64,000 nucleotides of DNA from Panicum virgatum. Lineage: Eukaryota; Streptophyta; Magnoliopsida; Poales; Poaceae. Made by a program: the position numbers and the translations under genes. Positions within the stretch are counted from its first letter, which is position 1, and every line of letters starts with the position of its first letter. The DNA is taken from positions 23,860,261 to 23,924,260 of the forward strand of contig NC_053141.1 in the NCBI RefSeq assembly GCF_016808335.1. Reading direction: 5' to 3'. Below, piece after piece: positions 33,491 to 44,536 of this stretch. The notes beneath the pieces were generated by a model. The model worked only from the letters and a program-made list of their open reading frames with translations. It did no database searches and was not told the origin of the DNA.

Positions 33491-33539
33491 CGGGTCGGTT
33501 TCTCTATAGCTTTCTCCGGTTCGAAACTGTTGTGCGACC

Positions 33540-34156
33540 ATGGGTTCACCGGGTAAACCCCCAATTTTCGATGGAATCGATTATGACTACTGGAAGGTGC
33601 GCACGCGTGCCTATCTCCTGAGTCTAGGTTCCAAAGTCTGGGAGATTTGCGTGGACCCTGACTACATGAATCTTGCAGTCCGCACGACCGAACTTCAGGT
33701 TAGGAGACACGAGGTCAATAGCAAGGCGTACAATGCACTTATCGCTTGTCTCGCTCGTCCTGAGTTCGATCGTGTCAGCGATCTTCTCACAACCCGGGAG
33801 ATTTGGGCACGGTTGGCAAATTTCCATGACGGAACCAACCATGTTAAGTCTAGGCTGTTTGAGACTCACCGGCGGGAATATGAGAACTTTACTCAGTTGC
33901 CGGGTGAGAGCATCGACACCATGTTCAGTCGTTTCCAATCGATTGTGAACAAGGTGCGTGCGAACCAGCCACAGGGCACCTAGGCCTACTCCGATCATGA
34001 GAAGGCTATGAAGCTTCTCTATGCTCTTGATCACAAGGTCTGGGAGGTGAAGGTCCAGACTATCATAGAGTCTGCTAGCTATGAGACCCTCACCGTAGAT
34101 GAGCTTTTCAGCAAGCTCAAGGCTTCGGAGGTGGAGGAGCTTTCTCGAGCTAAGAT
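33540..34156 (+). pseudogene. gag: Element D gag, N-terminal part
   Basis: The ATG at 33540 begins a copia-type Gag: FDGIDYDYWKVRTRAYL near the start and a helical capsid-like region follow, typical of the UBN2/DUF4219 Gag superfamily. An in-frame TAG at 33981 interrupts it. The frame is otherwise open to the E insertion at 34156 and resumes in the same frame at 37766 if the solo LTR and one target duplication are removed. Confidence 0.85.
34152..34156. repeat. Left target-site duplication of solo LTR E (AAGAT)
   Basis: Repeated at 37761-37765 immediately after the LTR end. Confidence 0.96.
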
Positions 34157-36332
34157 TGTAACACCCTAATTCAAATTTTCAGCTTTAATAATAAATTTAA
34201 TTGGTTTTAATTAAATTTCTAAGGTTTTTGGTGATTAGACTTGCATTTAATCTAATTTTTGTTCCTTAATTAATTAAAATTTTCCTAGATTAAAACTTTG
34301 TTGCTGCATTCATGCTGGAGCATTTATTTTATTTGCTTGTGTGCTTCGGGTGGTTGAATTCAAATTTTGTTTGAATTCAAATAGATTTGTTTGAGTTAGA
34401 ATTAGAATTAGAAAGGAAAACCAAAACAAGAAAACCCAGCCCAAACCCCAACTGGACCCAAACCCTATCCAAAACCCAGCCCGGTTCTTCCCTTTTCTTG
34501 GCCCAGTAGCATCCCGCGGCCCAGCCCAACTCGGCCTGACCCGCTCCCTCCTTTCCTCAAGCCCATGGCCTCTCCCTCCTCGGCCCGCTCACCCCGCTCG
34601 CAGCCCAGCGCCAACACCGCGCGGCCCAGCTTCCCTCCTCCCGCGCTCAGCCCGCGAGGCGCAAGGCCCAGCACAGCAGGCCATTCCCCCCCCCCCCCCC
34701 GCACGCGCGTCGCCCGCTCACCGCAGCTCAGCGCACCACGTTCCCGCTGACGAGGATGGCCCACAAGTCAGACCTTTCCTCTTCCTCTGCCCGCGATCCC
34801 CGCCCGAACTCTCTGCTCCGATCCGCAGCGCCTCAGACCGCTGCCTCGCGGACCTCCCCACCCCGCTCCGCCCCACACTCGCGCATGGACCCACGGGCCA
34901 GCCTCCTCCGCACACCGCTTTCCAGAAGCTTCGCAGCCCGAGCTCAGGATCACGATCCGTTCTCCCCGCACGGAATCAAGGCCGCTATCCCCGCCGCTCT
35001 CACCGCAGATGCGCACGCCTAGGTGCCGGCTCCACCTTTAATTGACCCCTGTGACCCCTCCCTGTGCCCTACCGCCACGCTGCAGCCGTCACCAAACACC
35101 AGCACCACCGCCCGCTCGCTCCGCCACGCAGACTCCCCGGTCACGCCGCACCGCCGTGTTCTAGCCCTGGCAGACCCCGGTGCACCATCACGGGACACGC
35201 ACGGCCTTCTTGGACGGATCAACAGGCTCGGGGCTCCACCACATCGCTCCTTCCCCGAGCCCCGCCGTGTGCCGCCGCGGTTCTCATCGCCGACTGCCCT
35301 GCGCCGCTTCCCCGCTCGATTCAAGCCACTGTAAGCGCTCCCCAACCCGCCTCTGTCATTTTGGCATTAGTGGATAGGCCGTGGCCCCTGGAAACCCCAG
35401 AGCCCCCGCTCGCCGGCGCGTTTCACCGCGCCGACCCGCCGCCGCAAAGGCCAGAGCCGCTACGGACCCCCGTAAGCCCCGTCCAAGCCCGGCCTTGCCC
35501 CGCTTTTGCCCCCGGTGGCTCTCTCATGCCGCGTAGACGCTTCCCGTTGCAAAACCCGACTCAAACCGAGGCCGGGATCGCGCGACCGTGCCACGCCGGC
35601 GAACCAGGGCCGCCTCTCGCCGTGGCGAGTCCCGCCAGAGCACAGAACCGCCACCCTGCGTGCTCCAATGTTTTACGCGTGTCACGCTCGTCCTTTTGCA
35701 CCAGACCGCAACCCAAACGGCCCACTGGAGCGCCGGAACAGCCATCTCCGTCGAGCTCCCGCCGCCTCCGCTCGCCGCCGGCGAAGGCCCGCAGTGTGGC
35801 GCCGCCATCCATGCCTCAGTGCGCCCCTGGCCGTCCGATCTTGCGCGGACGGATCGGATTAGAAGGGGCGTACCGGTTTGTTGGCCTTTTTGTAAAAGAG
35901 CCCTCCGTCTTCTGCTGAATCAACCCGCGGTCCAGCTTTATTCAAAAGTATTCACAGCTGAGTCCTGTTTTTTATGTTTAGCCCCCTGAGCTCTTTAGAA
36001 ATAGTACCCGCAGTCCAGGCCCTGTGTTTTTGCACGTTAGACCCTAGAACTAAGGTTGAATTACGTTTAGGCCCTCGGTTTTTGCAGAAAACCCCCTGGA
36101 ACTTAGTTTTACTCACAAATAGGTCCCTGAACCTTGTTTTTAGCCTAGATTTTGCGTTCTAGCTCCGTTTTAGGCGTTCTTTATGTCCACGCGATCGTTG
36201 TAATGCGTAGAATAGTCTTAGACTAGTTTAGTGTGCTGTTTTTATGTATTGATGTACTGTTTCTTAGCTTTTGTTAGTGTTTGCTTGTATGCTTATTATC
36301 GTGCATTGTTTTGGCCATGTGTTCGTGAGTAG

Positions 36333-36422
36333 ACGTTGATCCATCTGAGGAGTCCCAGTACCAGTACCCGGAGCAGCCGTCTTCCGAGCACTTTGAGCAG
36401 CAGCAGGAGCAGTACGAGGAAG
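36333..36422 (+). other. Putative internal exon of A-family LTR transcript (solo LTR E)
   Basis: A 90-nt segment with the same acceptor and GCAAGT donor. The frame is open. Replacements versus A are Pro to Ser, Asp to Glu, Gln to His and Pro to Gln, plus silent changes. Confidence 0.48.
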
Positions 36423-37449
36423 GCAAGTATAACATGAACAACCTATCACTTTTAAATACAATTTCATACTGCATTTTAAATACTGTATGCCTATAAGGAT
36501 TTCCTAGCCACTTTATATCCTTTATATATATCCCTTGGGTTGCATTTTGGTTAGTTGTGCTAGGTGCCGCGCTATAACACATAATGGTCCTTTTTAATTA
36601 ATTTGATTAATGGCATATGTAACTTAATTCTGAGAGTGGCCCTCTGTGTGGATGAGTGGCTCACGTCTCGTTAAAAGATGGTTTTTGTAGAAACATGGTT
36701 TAGGGGGCTAGCACGGTGCTTACTGCCTGGTTGGCCACTCTCCGTAAGGACCGGTTCATAGAGCGACAACCTGGGACAACAGCGCTACCACAAGACTGGA
36801 ATGGGACGGTCTTGGCTTACTAATTAGGTCATTTTGGTTCGGGAGTAACTTACCGACGGGGCATGGGGGGTGGTGAGCTTCAATGGTGGCCAGGCTATGA
36901 GGCTTGGTGTGCGTACCCCTCGAGGTGGTTACCATCGTTGCGGAGCCTGATTCCTTAGCGGTTACACCTTACCAACGTGTCCTTTGTAACGGCCTCGTAG
37001 TGAGTTTGCTAGTCATCTCATCTAAGGAAGTGTGATGAACAACTGGCGTAGCTCACGACTTGTGGGTAAAGATGTGCAACCTCTGCAGAGTGTAAAACTG
37101 GTATACTAGCCGTGCTCACGGTTATGAGCGGCCCAGATCCTCCTTTTGATTAGTGGGGTTAGCTCCTTCCGACGAGGGGGTGCCTCTCGGGGTTACCTTG
37201 GTGGTTTTGGTATGGTTCTCAGTAGTATCATGTTTAATATTGATTAATTACTATGTAACTGGGTTAATGGTAATTCATCAACTTGTAGTAAATAGTTTTA
37301 ATAAAATTTTGCCAAGACTTAAAAGCTAATGCAGTCAGTCAGCCAACCTTAGAGCCTCATAGTTTGTGTTATACTTGTTGAGTACAAGTTGTGTACTCAC
37401 TCTTGCCTCTTCTCTACTTTTTCCTCTTGGATACGCTACTGCTGCTCAG

Positions 37450-37505
37450 TTCCTGCCGACGCGAGGGAGTTCGCTCAGCGCTACCAGGACTACGAGGACT
37501 TCTAG
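37450..37505 (+). other. Putative last exon of A-family LTR transcript (solo LTR E)
   Basis: A 56-nt segment with acceptor CTGCTCAG and stop TAG at 37503-37505. Thr to Ala and Val to Ala replacements relative to A. AATAAA follows at 37613. Confidence 0.48.
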
Positions 37506-37760
37506 GTGTTCGTCTCCCAGTCGACGTCCCTGTGGCGCCCTGCTCAGCTTCGGAGAGTTTTTACCGTATTTGTACTTTGCTTCCGCTGTATCAGACATTT
37601 TGTCATTATTGTAATAAATAACATTCGTATTCGCTTTATTATATCTTTTTACGTGATATGTGCTATGATATACTATTCATTCTGTTGTATATACGTGTGA
37701 CTTGATCCTGGCACGTATATGATTGCTCGGTTTATGTTCTTTTATAAACCGGGTGTTACA

Positions 37761-37765
37761 AAGAT
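37761..37765. repeat. Right target-site duplication of solo LTR E (AAGAT)
   Basis: Second copy of 34152-34156; the D gag frame resumes directly after it. Confidence 0.96.
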
Positions 37766-39815
37766 GGAAGGCAATCATGCTGATGCCTCCGCCTCCAAGT
37801 CAATGGCCCTGGTAGGCAACTCTGGAGCTAACTCTGACCCTTCTCTTGGAGGTTTTTGGTTGTCTTCTCTTGTGTCTGTGCCAGATGAGCAGCTGGAGGT
37901 GCTGGGAAATGAGGAGCTTGCACTGATCATCCACAAGTTCCAGCGCGCCTTCAACAACAGACAAGCACGAGCGAAGACCTGCTTCAACTGTGGCAAGACC
38001 GGCCACTTCGCCGCCGAGTGTCCCAAGAAGAAGAGTTCTAGGGAGGAGGACGACCGCTCCTGGCATGAAGAGTACCGCAAGCGCCGCCACAAGCACAAGA
38101 GTGGACACTCTCACAAGAAGGATGGCAGACGCTCCAAGCGGCACCACGAGTGGAAGAAGAAGAACATCGGCAAGTACAAGAGCAAGCATGCGTTCGTCAC
38201 ACAGAGCGAGGATCACTCCTCCACCAGCCAGAGTTGGACGTCTTCGTCCTCTTCCAGCTCCAGTGACTCCGACTCACACCACCGGGGCGAGAAGAAGCGG
38301 AGCTCTAAGAAGAAGGCCACGGAGGGATTCACTGGCCTTTGCCTCCACACTGGGAAGGTGGCTGGTTTCTGCACCATGGCCATCGAATCCGACGCCGACG
38401 GGACTCCTTCCACCACGGCAGAGCCTGTACTTCAGCCAGAGCCAAGCTCTGAGGTACGTCCTGAGCACCCCACTCCTGAGGAGTTGGAGGATCTTTACAC
38501 AGCTCTAGATAATCAGGACTTGATCATTAAGGATGCTAAGAAGCAGTTTAGAGCATTGAAATAGGAGCTGAAGGAAGCTAAGCTAGCTTTAGAGATTGCT
38601 CAGTCTGCCCGTATTGTGGAGGATTGTGAGGAGGAGGATGAGTGCAGTCAGTGCATCGGTTTGATGTCTGACCTTTCCGAGCTCAGGAGCAAGTATGATG
38701 AGAACTTGCTCAAGCTCGAGGAGGGCAAGAAGACCTTGGATGAGCTCAAGTCCCGGCCTACCCTCTTGGGCACTTGTAAGGAGTGCCCAGCGCTTAGAGA
38801 AGAGCTTAAGGAGAAGAATGTTGCTTTGAGGAAGTTGGAGAAATCCGCAGTTACTAGCTCTTGCTCTGCTGATTGTACTGTATGCCCAAGCTTGATCTCT
38901 GAGCTTGAGGAGGCACGGAAGGACAAGACCCGGATGGAGGAGGAGAACTCCCACCTTCGGGAGATTCTCAGTTGGGTGTCCGCACGCGAGCCTCAGTTGG
39001 GCATGATGGTTCAGCAGTTTAAGCGTCCTGATGGTGTTGGGGTTGGTTTTGCTTTCACTCCTGCTGACTTTGTCCAACCCTATGGCAAGATTGGTGAGAT
39101 GCTTGAGCCGAGTGTGAGTGAACTTTCTACTTCCACAGCTCCACCAATCCCTAAGCCAGCACCAGTTAAGGATGAAATTCTCACTGAGCCACCCAGAGCT
39201 CCACCTAAGAATCCAGTGTTGGTTCCCAAGCCTAACCACCTCAAGAACCGACTGGATACACTCCCTCCTAGTGGAAAGCCTATTCCTAAGCCCAAGGTGA
39301 GGACTCAACCCCCCAGAGTACCTCAGAGAGCTCCAGTTCCTACACCACAGCCTACACACAAGACAGAGCCTTACCAGTGTGAGTGGTGCGAAAGGGAGGG
39401 TCACTTGGCATAATACTGCTTTCGGAGGTTGAGGTTTGAGAGCAGGCAACCTGAGAGGCGCGCTCCGGAGGTGTTCCACCAGCCTATGGGAGGACACGCT
39501 CCAGCTCGACGTGGGCAGAGGCGGGATACTAGGCCACGTTGTGTAGGTGGAGGAGGCAGAGGCGGTGATGGATACCGCGCTCCTAGTGGTGGTTTCACCG
39601 GCCCTCTTCCACACCGTGCTTTCGGTGGTGGTCTGCATGGCCGAGGCTTTGGTGGTGGAGGCACATCACGTTTTCCTCAGTGTGGTGGTCGCCAGCCACA
39701 GTTCTCGTTTGAGGATACTTACCCTGCTTTCGAGCAAATGGCACGACACTGGTTTGCTTCTTTCTGTGCTAACCCCAGTGTCGGGCCATTTGCCCGCTCG
39801 TTTTCTTCCTACTAA
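37766..39815 (+). pseudogene. gag: Element D gag, C-terminal part with two internal stops
   Basis: In frame with 33540-34156. It contains a CCHC knuckle (CFNCGKTGHFAAEC) near 37980, a Lys/Arg/His-rich and Ser-rich basic region, then a long Glu/Lys/Leu-rich segment (about 38560-38970) likely to form a coiled coil, a Pro-rich linker and a second knuckle (CEWCEREGH) near 39378. In-frame stops are TAG at 38562 and TAA at 39411; the latter falls inside the second knuckle before its last Cys. A Gly/Arg-rich tail ends at TAA 39813-39815, overlapping pol in the +1 frame. Confidence 0.85.
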
Positions 39816-41110
39816 GCAGGACACTCGAGGCCTAGAGAACATATGGCTCATGGACTCTGGTTGTTTGCGCCACATGACCGGGAGTCACAGATGGTTCTCC
39901 AGCCTCACCCTGATGAAGGACAAGGAGTACATCGTCTTCGGGGATAACAGTAGAGGAAAGGTACGTGGAGTTGGCGCTATTCGGATTTCTGATGACTTCA
40001 CCCTGAGAGAGGTTGCTCTTGTTGATAAACTTGGTTTTAATCTGCTTTCTGTTTCGCAACTTCTTGATGATGGGTATGAGGTTAGTTTCAAGAGAGGTTG
40101 CTCGCGTGTTCTTGATTCCAGAGGGGAATTTGTTTGCAGCTTTGTTCCTCTTGGTCGTGTGTTTCGCATTGAATTCTCTGGATCTTCTTCTAGCACCTCT
40201 CACTGTCTGGTGACTGGTCAATCCTCTAAGCTCTGGAAGTGGCATAGGATGCTTGGTCACTTGAGTTTTGACCTACTTGTTAGGCTCAGCTCACTTGATT
40301 TGATCCGAGGATTGCCCAAGCTCACGTTGGACAAGGACCTTGTTTGTCACCCGTGTCGTCACGGGAAGATGGTTTCCCTTCTACACCCACCTGTGAATCA
40401 GGTGATGACATCGCACCCAGGCGAGCTTCTTCATATGGACACCGCTGGTCCTGCTCGTGTGTGCTCTGTTGGTGGGAAGTGGTACATTCTTGTGATCATT
40501 GACGACTTCTCTCGATACTCTTGGGTTTTCTTCTTGGAGACTAAGGATGAGGCCTTTCAGTACTTTCGAGACCTGGCCTTGAGGTTACAGAACGAGCTTC
40601 CACATGCCATGAGAGCCATTCGCAGTGACAATGGCTCTAAATTTAAGAACGCTCGTTTTGATGACTTTTGTCGTGGCTTTGGTCTTGATCACCAGTACTC
40701 CTCTCCTTATGTTCGTCCACAGAATGGCGTGGTTGAACGCAAAAATCAGACCCTAGTGGAGATGGCCAGGATGATGCTCGATGAGCATAGGACTCCTAGG
40801 CATTTTTGGGCCGAGTCGATCAACACTGCATGTTATGTTGCCAACCGCATCTTCCTTCGCTCATTCATGAAGAAGACTTCGTATGAGTTGCGGTTTGGTC
40901 GACAGCCCAGAGTGTCCCACCTGCGTGCTTTTGGTTGCAGATGCTTTGTTTTGAAGGAGGGAAATCTTGACAAGTTCGAGTCTAGGAGCTCTGATGGCAT
41001 TCTTCTTGGCTATGCTCTTCAATCTAGAGGTTATCGTGTTCTTATGCTTGAGACTAATCGGATCATCGAAACTTGTAATGTAACCTTTGACGAGTCCACT
41101 CCTTCTTTGT
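39547..41110 (+). pseudogene. pol: Element D pol, protease and integrase part
   Basis: The frame is +1 relative to gag and overlaps its end. Recognisable parts are the protease active site (MDSGCLRHMTG, about 39850), the GAG-pre-integrase zinc region (WHRMLGHLS near 40240) and the integrase core (MDTAGPA near 40436, SDNGSKF near 40625, NGVVERKN near 40723) with Asp, Asp and Glu present. It is open to the F insertion at 41110 and continues in frame at 53069 once F and one duplication are removed. Confidence 0.88.
41106..41110. repeat. Left target-site duplication of element F (TTTGT)
   Basis: Repeated at 53064-53068; the D pol frame is continuous across the insertion when one copy is ignored. 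Confidence 0.96.
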
Positions 41111-41372
41111 TGTAACACCCGGTTTATAAAAGAACATAAACCGAGCAATCATATACGTGCCAGGATCAAGTCACACGTATATACAACAGAATGAACAGTA
41201 TATCATAGCACATATCACGTAAAAAAAAAGATATAATAAAGCGAATACGAATGTTATTTATTACAATTATGACAAAGTGTCTGATACAGCGGAAGCGAAG
41301 TACAAAATACGAATAAAGCTCTCTGAAGCTGAAGCAGGGCGCCACAGGGACGTCGACTGGGAGACGAAGCAC

Positions 41373-41428
41373 CTAGAAGTCCTCGTAGTCCTGGTAGCGC
41401 TGGACGAACTCCCTCGTGTCGGCAGGAA
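41373..41428 (-). other. Putative last exon of A-family LTR transcript (F 3' LTR)
   Basis: A 56-nt segment with acceptor CTGCTCAG and TAG stop at 41375-41373; same predicted residues as A. Confidence 0.48.
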
Positions 41429-42472
41429 CTGAGCAGCAGTAGCGTAGCCAAGAGGAAAAAGTAGAGAAGAGGCAAGAGTGAGTACACAACTTGTACTCAA
41501 CAAGTATAACACAAACTATGAGGCTCTAGGCTGGCTGACTCAACTGCATTAGCTTTTAAGTGTTGGCAAAATTTTATTAAAGCTATTTACTACGAGTTGA
41601 TGAATTACCATTTACCCAGTTACATAGTAATTAATCAAATTTAATTATACTACTACTGAGATCCAAACCAAGCCACCAAGGTAACCCCGAGAAGCACCTC
41701 CCTCGTCGGAAGGAGATAACTTCACTAATCAAAAGGAGGATCTGGGCCGCTCATAACCGTGAGCACGGCTAGTATACCAGTTTTACACTCTGCAGAGGTT
41801 GCACATCTTTACCCACAAGTCGTGAGCTACGCCAGTTGTTCATCACACTTCCTTAGGTGAGATGGCCAGCGACTCACTACGAGGCCTTTAAAAAGAATCT
41901 CGTTGGTAAGGCGTAACCGCGAGAGATAGGTCGGCGACGATGGGGCCCACCTCCGGGGGTACAAGCACAGGAGCGCAATCCAAGCACAGACCAAGCCGGA
42001 GGAGCAGGGACCATTGAAGCTTACTACTCTTGCCCCGCAGGTAAGTTACTCCAAACCAAAAAGATCTAATTATTACGCCAAGTCTATCCCATTCTAGCCT
42101 TGTGGTAGCGCTGTTGTCCCAGGTTGTCGCTCTATGAACCGGTCCTTATGGAGAGTGGCCAACCAGGCAGTAAGCACCGTGCTGGCCCCCTAAACCATGT
42201 TTCTAAAAAAAAACATCTTTTAACGAGAAGTGAGCCACTCAAGCCACACAGAGTGCCACTCTCAGAATTAAGTTCAAGTAAACCATTAATCAAATTAATT
42301 AAAAAGGACCAGAGTGTGTTATAGCGCAGCAACCTAGCACAACTAACCAAAATGCAACCCAAAGGTATATATAAAGGATATAAACTGGCTAGGAAATCCT
42401 TAAAGGCATACAGTATTAAAATGCAGTATGAAATTGTATTTAAAAGTGATGGGTTGTTCATGTTATACTTGC

Positions 42473-42562
42473 CTTCCTCGTACTGCTCCTGCTGCTGCTC
42501 AAACTGATCCGAAGACGGCTGCTCCGGGTACTGGTACTGAGGCTCCTCAGATGGATCGGCGT
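42473..42562 (-). other. Putative internal exon of A-family LTR transcript (F 3' LTR)
   Basis: A 90-nt segment with the GTGAGTAG acceptor and GCAAGT donor. Frame open; Val to Ala and Pro to Gln relative to A. Confidence 0.48.
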
Positions 42563-44499
42563 CTACTCACGAACACATGGCCAAAACAATGCACAATAAT
42601 AAGCATACAAGCAAACATTAACAAAAACTAAGAAACAGTACACCAATACACAAAAACGGCGCACAAAACTATTCTAGAACTATTCTACGCGTTGCAACGA
42701 TCGCGTGGATAAAAAGAACGCTAAAAACGGAGCTAAAACGCATTTTCTGGGCTAAAAACAAGTTCTAGGGGCTTATTTGTAATAAAACTGAAGTTCCAGG
42801 GGCTTTTCTGCTAAAACCGAGGACTAAAACGTAAATAAACATTAAATCTAAGGGCTATCGTGCAAAACCAACGGCTCTGGACGGCGGGTTTGAAATCTGG
42901 AAAGCTCAGGGTGTTAAGTGCTAAAAAACTGGACCTGGACATAAATATTTTCAACGTGCTAGGACTGCGGGTTGAATCTAAGAAAGCTGGGGGGGTCTTT
43001 AGGAAAAACGCCAGGCCGAACCGGTATGCTTGATTTTCGGCCGTCGGATCTGGATCGAGTGGTTTGGATCTAACCGGGGGGGTGATCTAATCTTGAGCGC
43101 CCGTTCCTGATCGGACGGCGCAGGGCAGTTGGGCGCGCGGGCGGCGGCGGGGCACGCCGGAGTTCGGTTTTCCGCGGCGGCGGCTCGCCGGAGACACCCA
43201 ATCCGGTGCTCCGGGGGTCAAAACTGAGCAGGCTTGGGTCGGGGAGGATCTACGCGTTATGCGTGATCCACCCGTGGCCTTTACTGGGCTTGGCGGGGCT
43301 CGAGGCGGTGTGCTCGCCGGCGATGGCGGCTCTGGGCGGGGCGGCATGCCGCCGGCGAGCCCCGTTCTGGCCTCGGAACGGGTTCGCGGCCTCTAATTCT
43401 AGCGCAAAACAAACGGGAAAATGCAGGGGACCTCACCGAGGGTCGAGTCGGCCGGATTGCGCAGCGCAGAGAGCTGGCGGCGAGGTCGTGCGGCGGTCAC
43501 GGGCGGCGCTCGCGGAGAAGGGTGCTGCGGGGCTCCTCCTGGCCTCTGGGTGGCACGGGTCGATGCCAGGCGTCACTGTGAAGCAGGTAGAGGGGTCAGC
43601 TGGATCCGGCGTGCCACGGCGGCGAGAAAACCGGGCGGCGGAGGTGCTTACCGGCGGCGTGGGGGCTCTGCTCCGAGCGAAGGCGAGGCGGGGCGATGTG
43701 CTAGGGTTGCGGGCGGCGCGAGGAGTGGACGGGGCGCAGGGAGGGTTGCGGCGCTAGATAAAGGGAAGAGCCGGGGATCGCGGGCGCGGTTGGGGAAGGG
43801 AATCCCCGGCGGTTTCGCCGGAGATCTCGGCGAGCCGTCCCGCGGGGACGACGACCCTGCCAGGCGGGCCCGGCGGGTCAGCGAGACGGGGAAGGGGATC
43901 GCGGGCGAGTGCGGGGTCGCGGCCGCGGTCGCTGATGTGCGGGCCCGGGGCGCAGCGGGTGAGGGGGACGCGCGCGCGCTGTGCGGGGCGAGCGTGGGGA
44001 GGCGCTGGCGGGTGGGGCCAGGCGTGACGGTGGCGGAGCGCGCGGCGTGGGCTGAGCGGGGCGCTGGCGCTGAGCGCGTGCTGGGCCGCGCTGGGCAGGC
44101 CGGGGGTGAAGTGGGTTTGGGCTGGTTCCGGGTTTGGGCCGGGGAAAAGAAAAGGAAAGGCCCGCAGGGAAGGAGGGTTGGGTTGGGTTTTCCCATGGGC
44201 TGGGTTGTTTTGGGTTTGGGCTAGCCCTAGGGTTTGGGCTCCTTTTCTATTTTCCTTTCTCTTTTCTATTTCTACTTCAAACAAAGTTTGAATTCAAATC
44301 AAAATTTGAATTCAAACCACACTCAATTTAAATTATGCAACAGCATGAATGCAACAAAAATTTAAACCTAAGATAAATTTTAATTAATTAGGAATAAAAA
44401 TTAGATTAAATGCCAACTAATCACAATAAACCTTAGAAAATTTAACTAAAGCCAATTAATTTATTAATAAATTCTGAAATTTAAAATTAGGGTGTTACA

Positions 44500-44536
44500 T
44501 ACCCTACCCCCTTAAAGAAATCTCGTCCCGAGATTT
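44500..44536 (-). other. PPT and palindrome of element F
   Basis: A purine tract (AAGGGGGTAGGG) lies next to the 3' LTR. The palindrome with arms AAATCTCG and CGAGATTT (44518-44536) overlaps the pol stop codon at 44537-44535. Confidence 0.92.

Larger units (their letters stand above)
34157..37760 (+). mobile_element. E: solo LTR of the A family (3604 bp)
   Basis: A complete LTR from TGTAACACC to GGTGTTACA is flanked by AAGAT on both sides, with no PBS or coding sequence. It is the product of recombination between the two LTRs of a former element. Its GC-rich block (about 34430-35870) differs strongly from those of A, C, F and H, while the AT-rich right half is readily alignable. It retains the exon-1 donor (35330/35331), both exon-like segments and the polyadenylation signal. 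ORFs in the GC-rich block (for example 35064-35918) are treated as compositional. Confidence 0.95.
41111..44499 (-). repeat. 3' LTR of element F (3389 bp)
   Basis: In element orientation it starts TGTAACACC at 44499 and ends GGTGTTACA at 41111. It contains the exon-1 donor at 43437/43436, both exon-like segments and a minus-strand AATAAA at 41262-41257. ORFs over 43200-44290 on either strand lie in the GC-rich block and carry no domain I recognise. Confidence 0.97.

Noticed and set aside
39411..39413. TAA at 39411 or TAG at 38562 as programmed readthrough sites in D gag
   Set aside because: The stop at 39411 lies inside a zinc knuckle and several other stops occur in pol; general decay is simpler.
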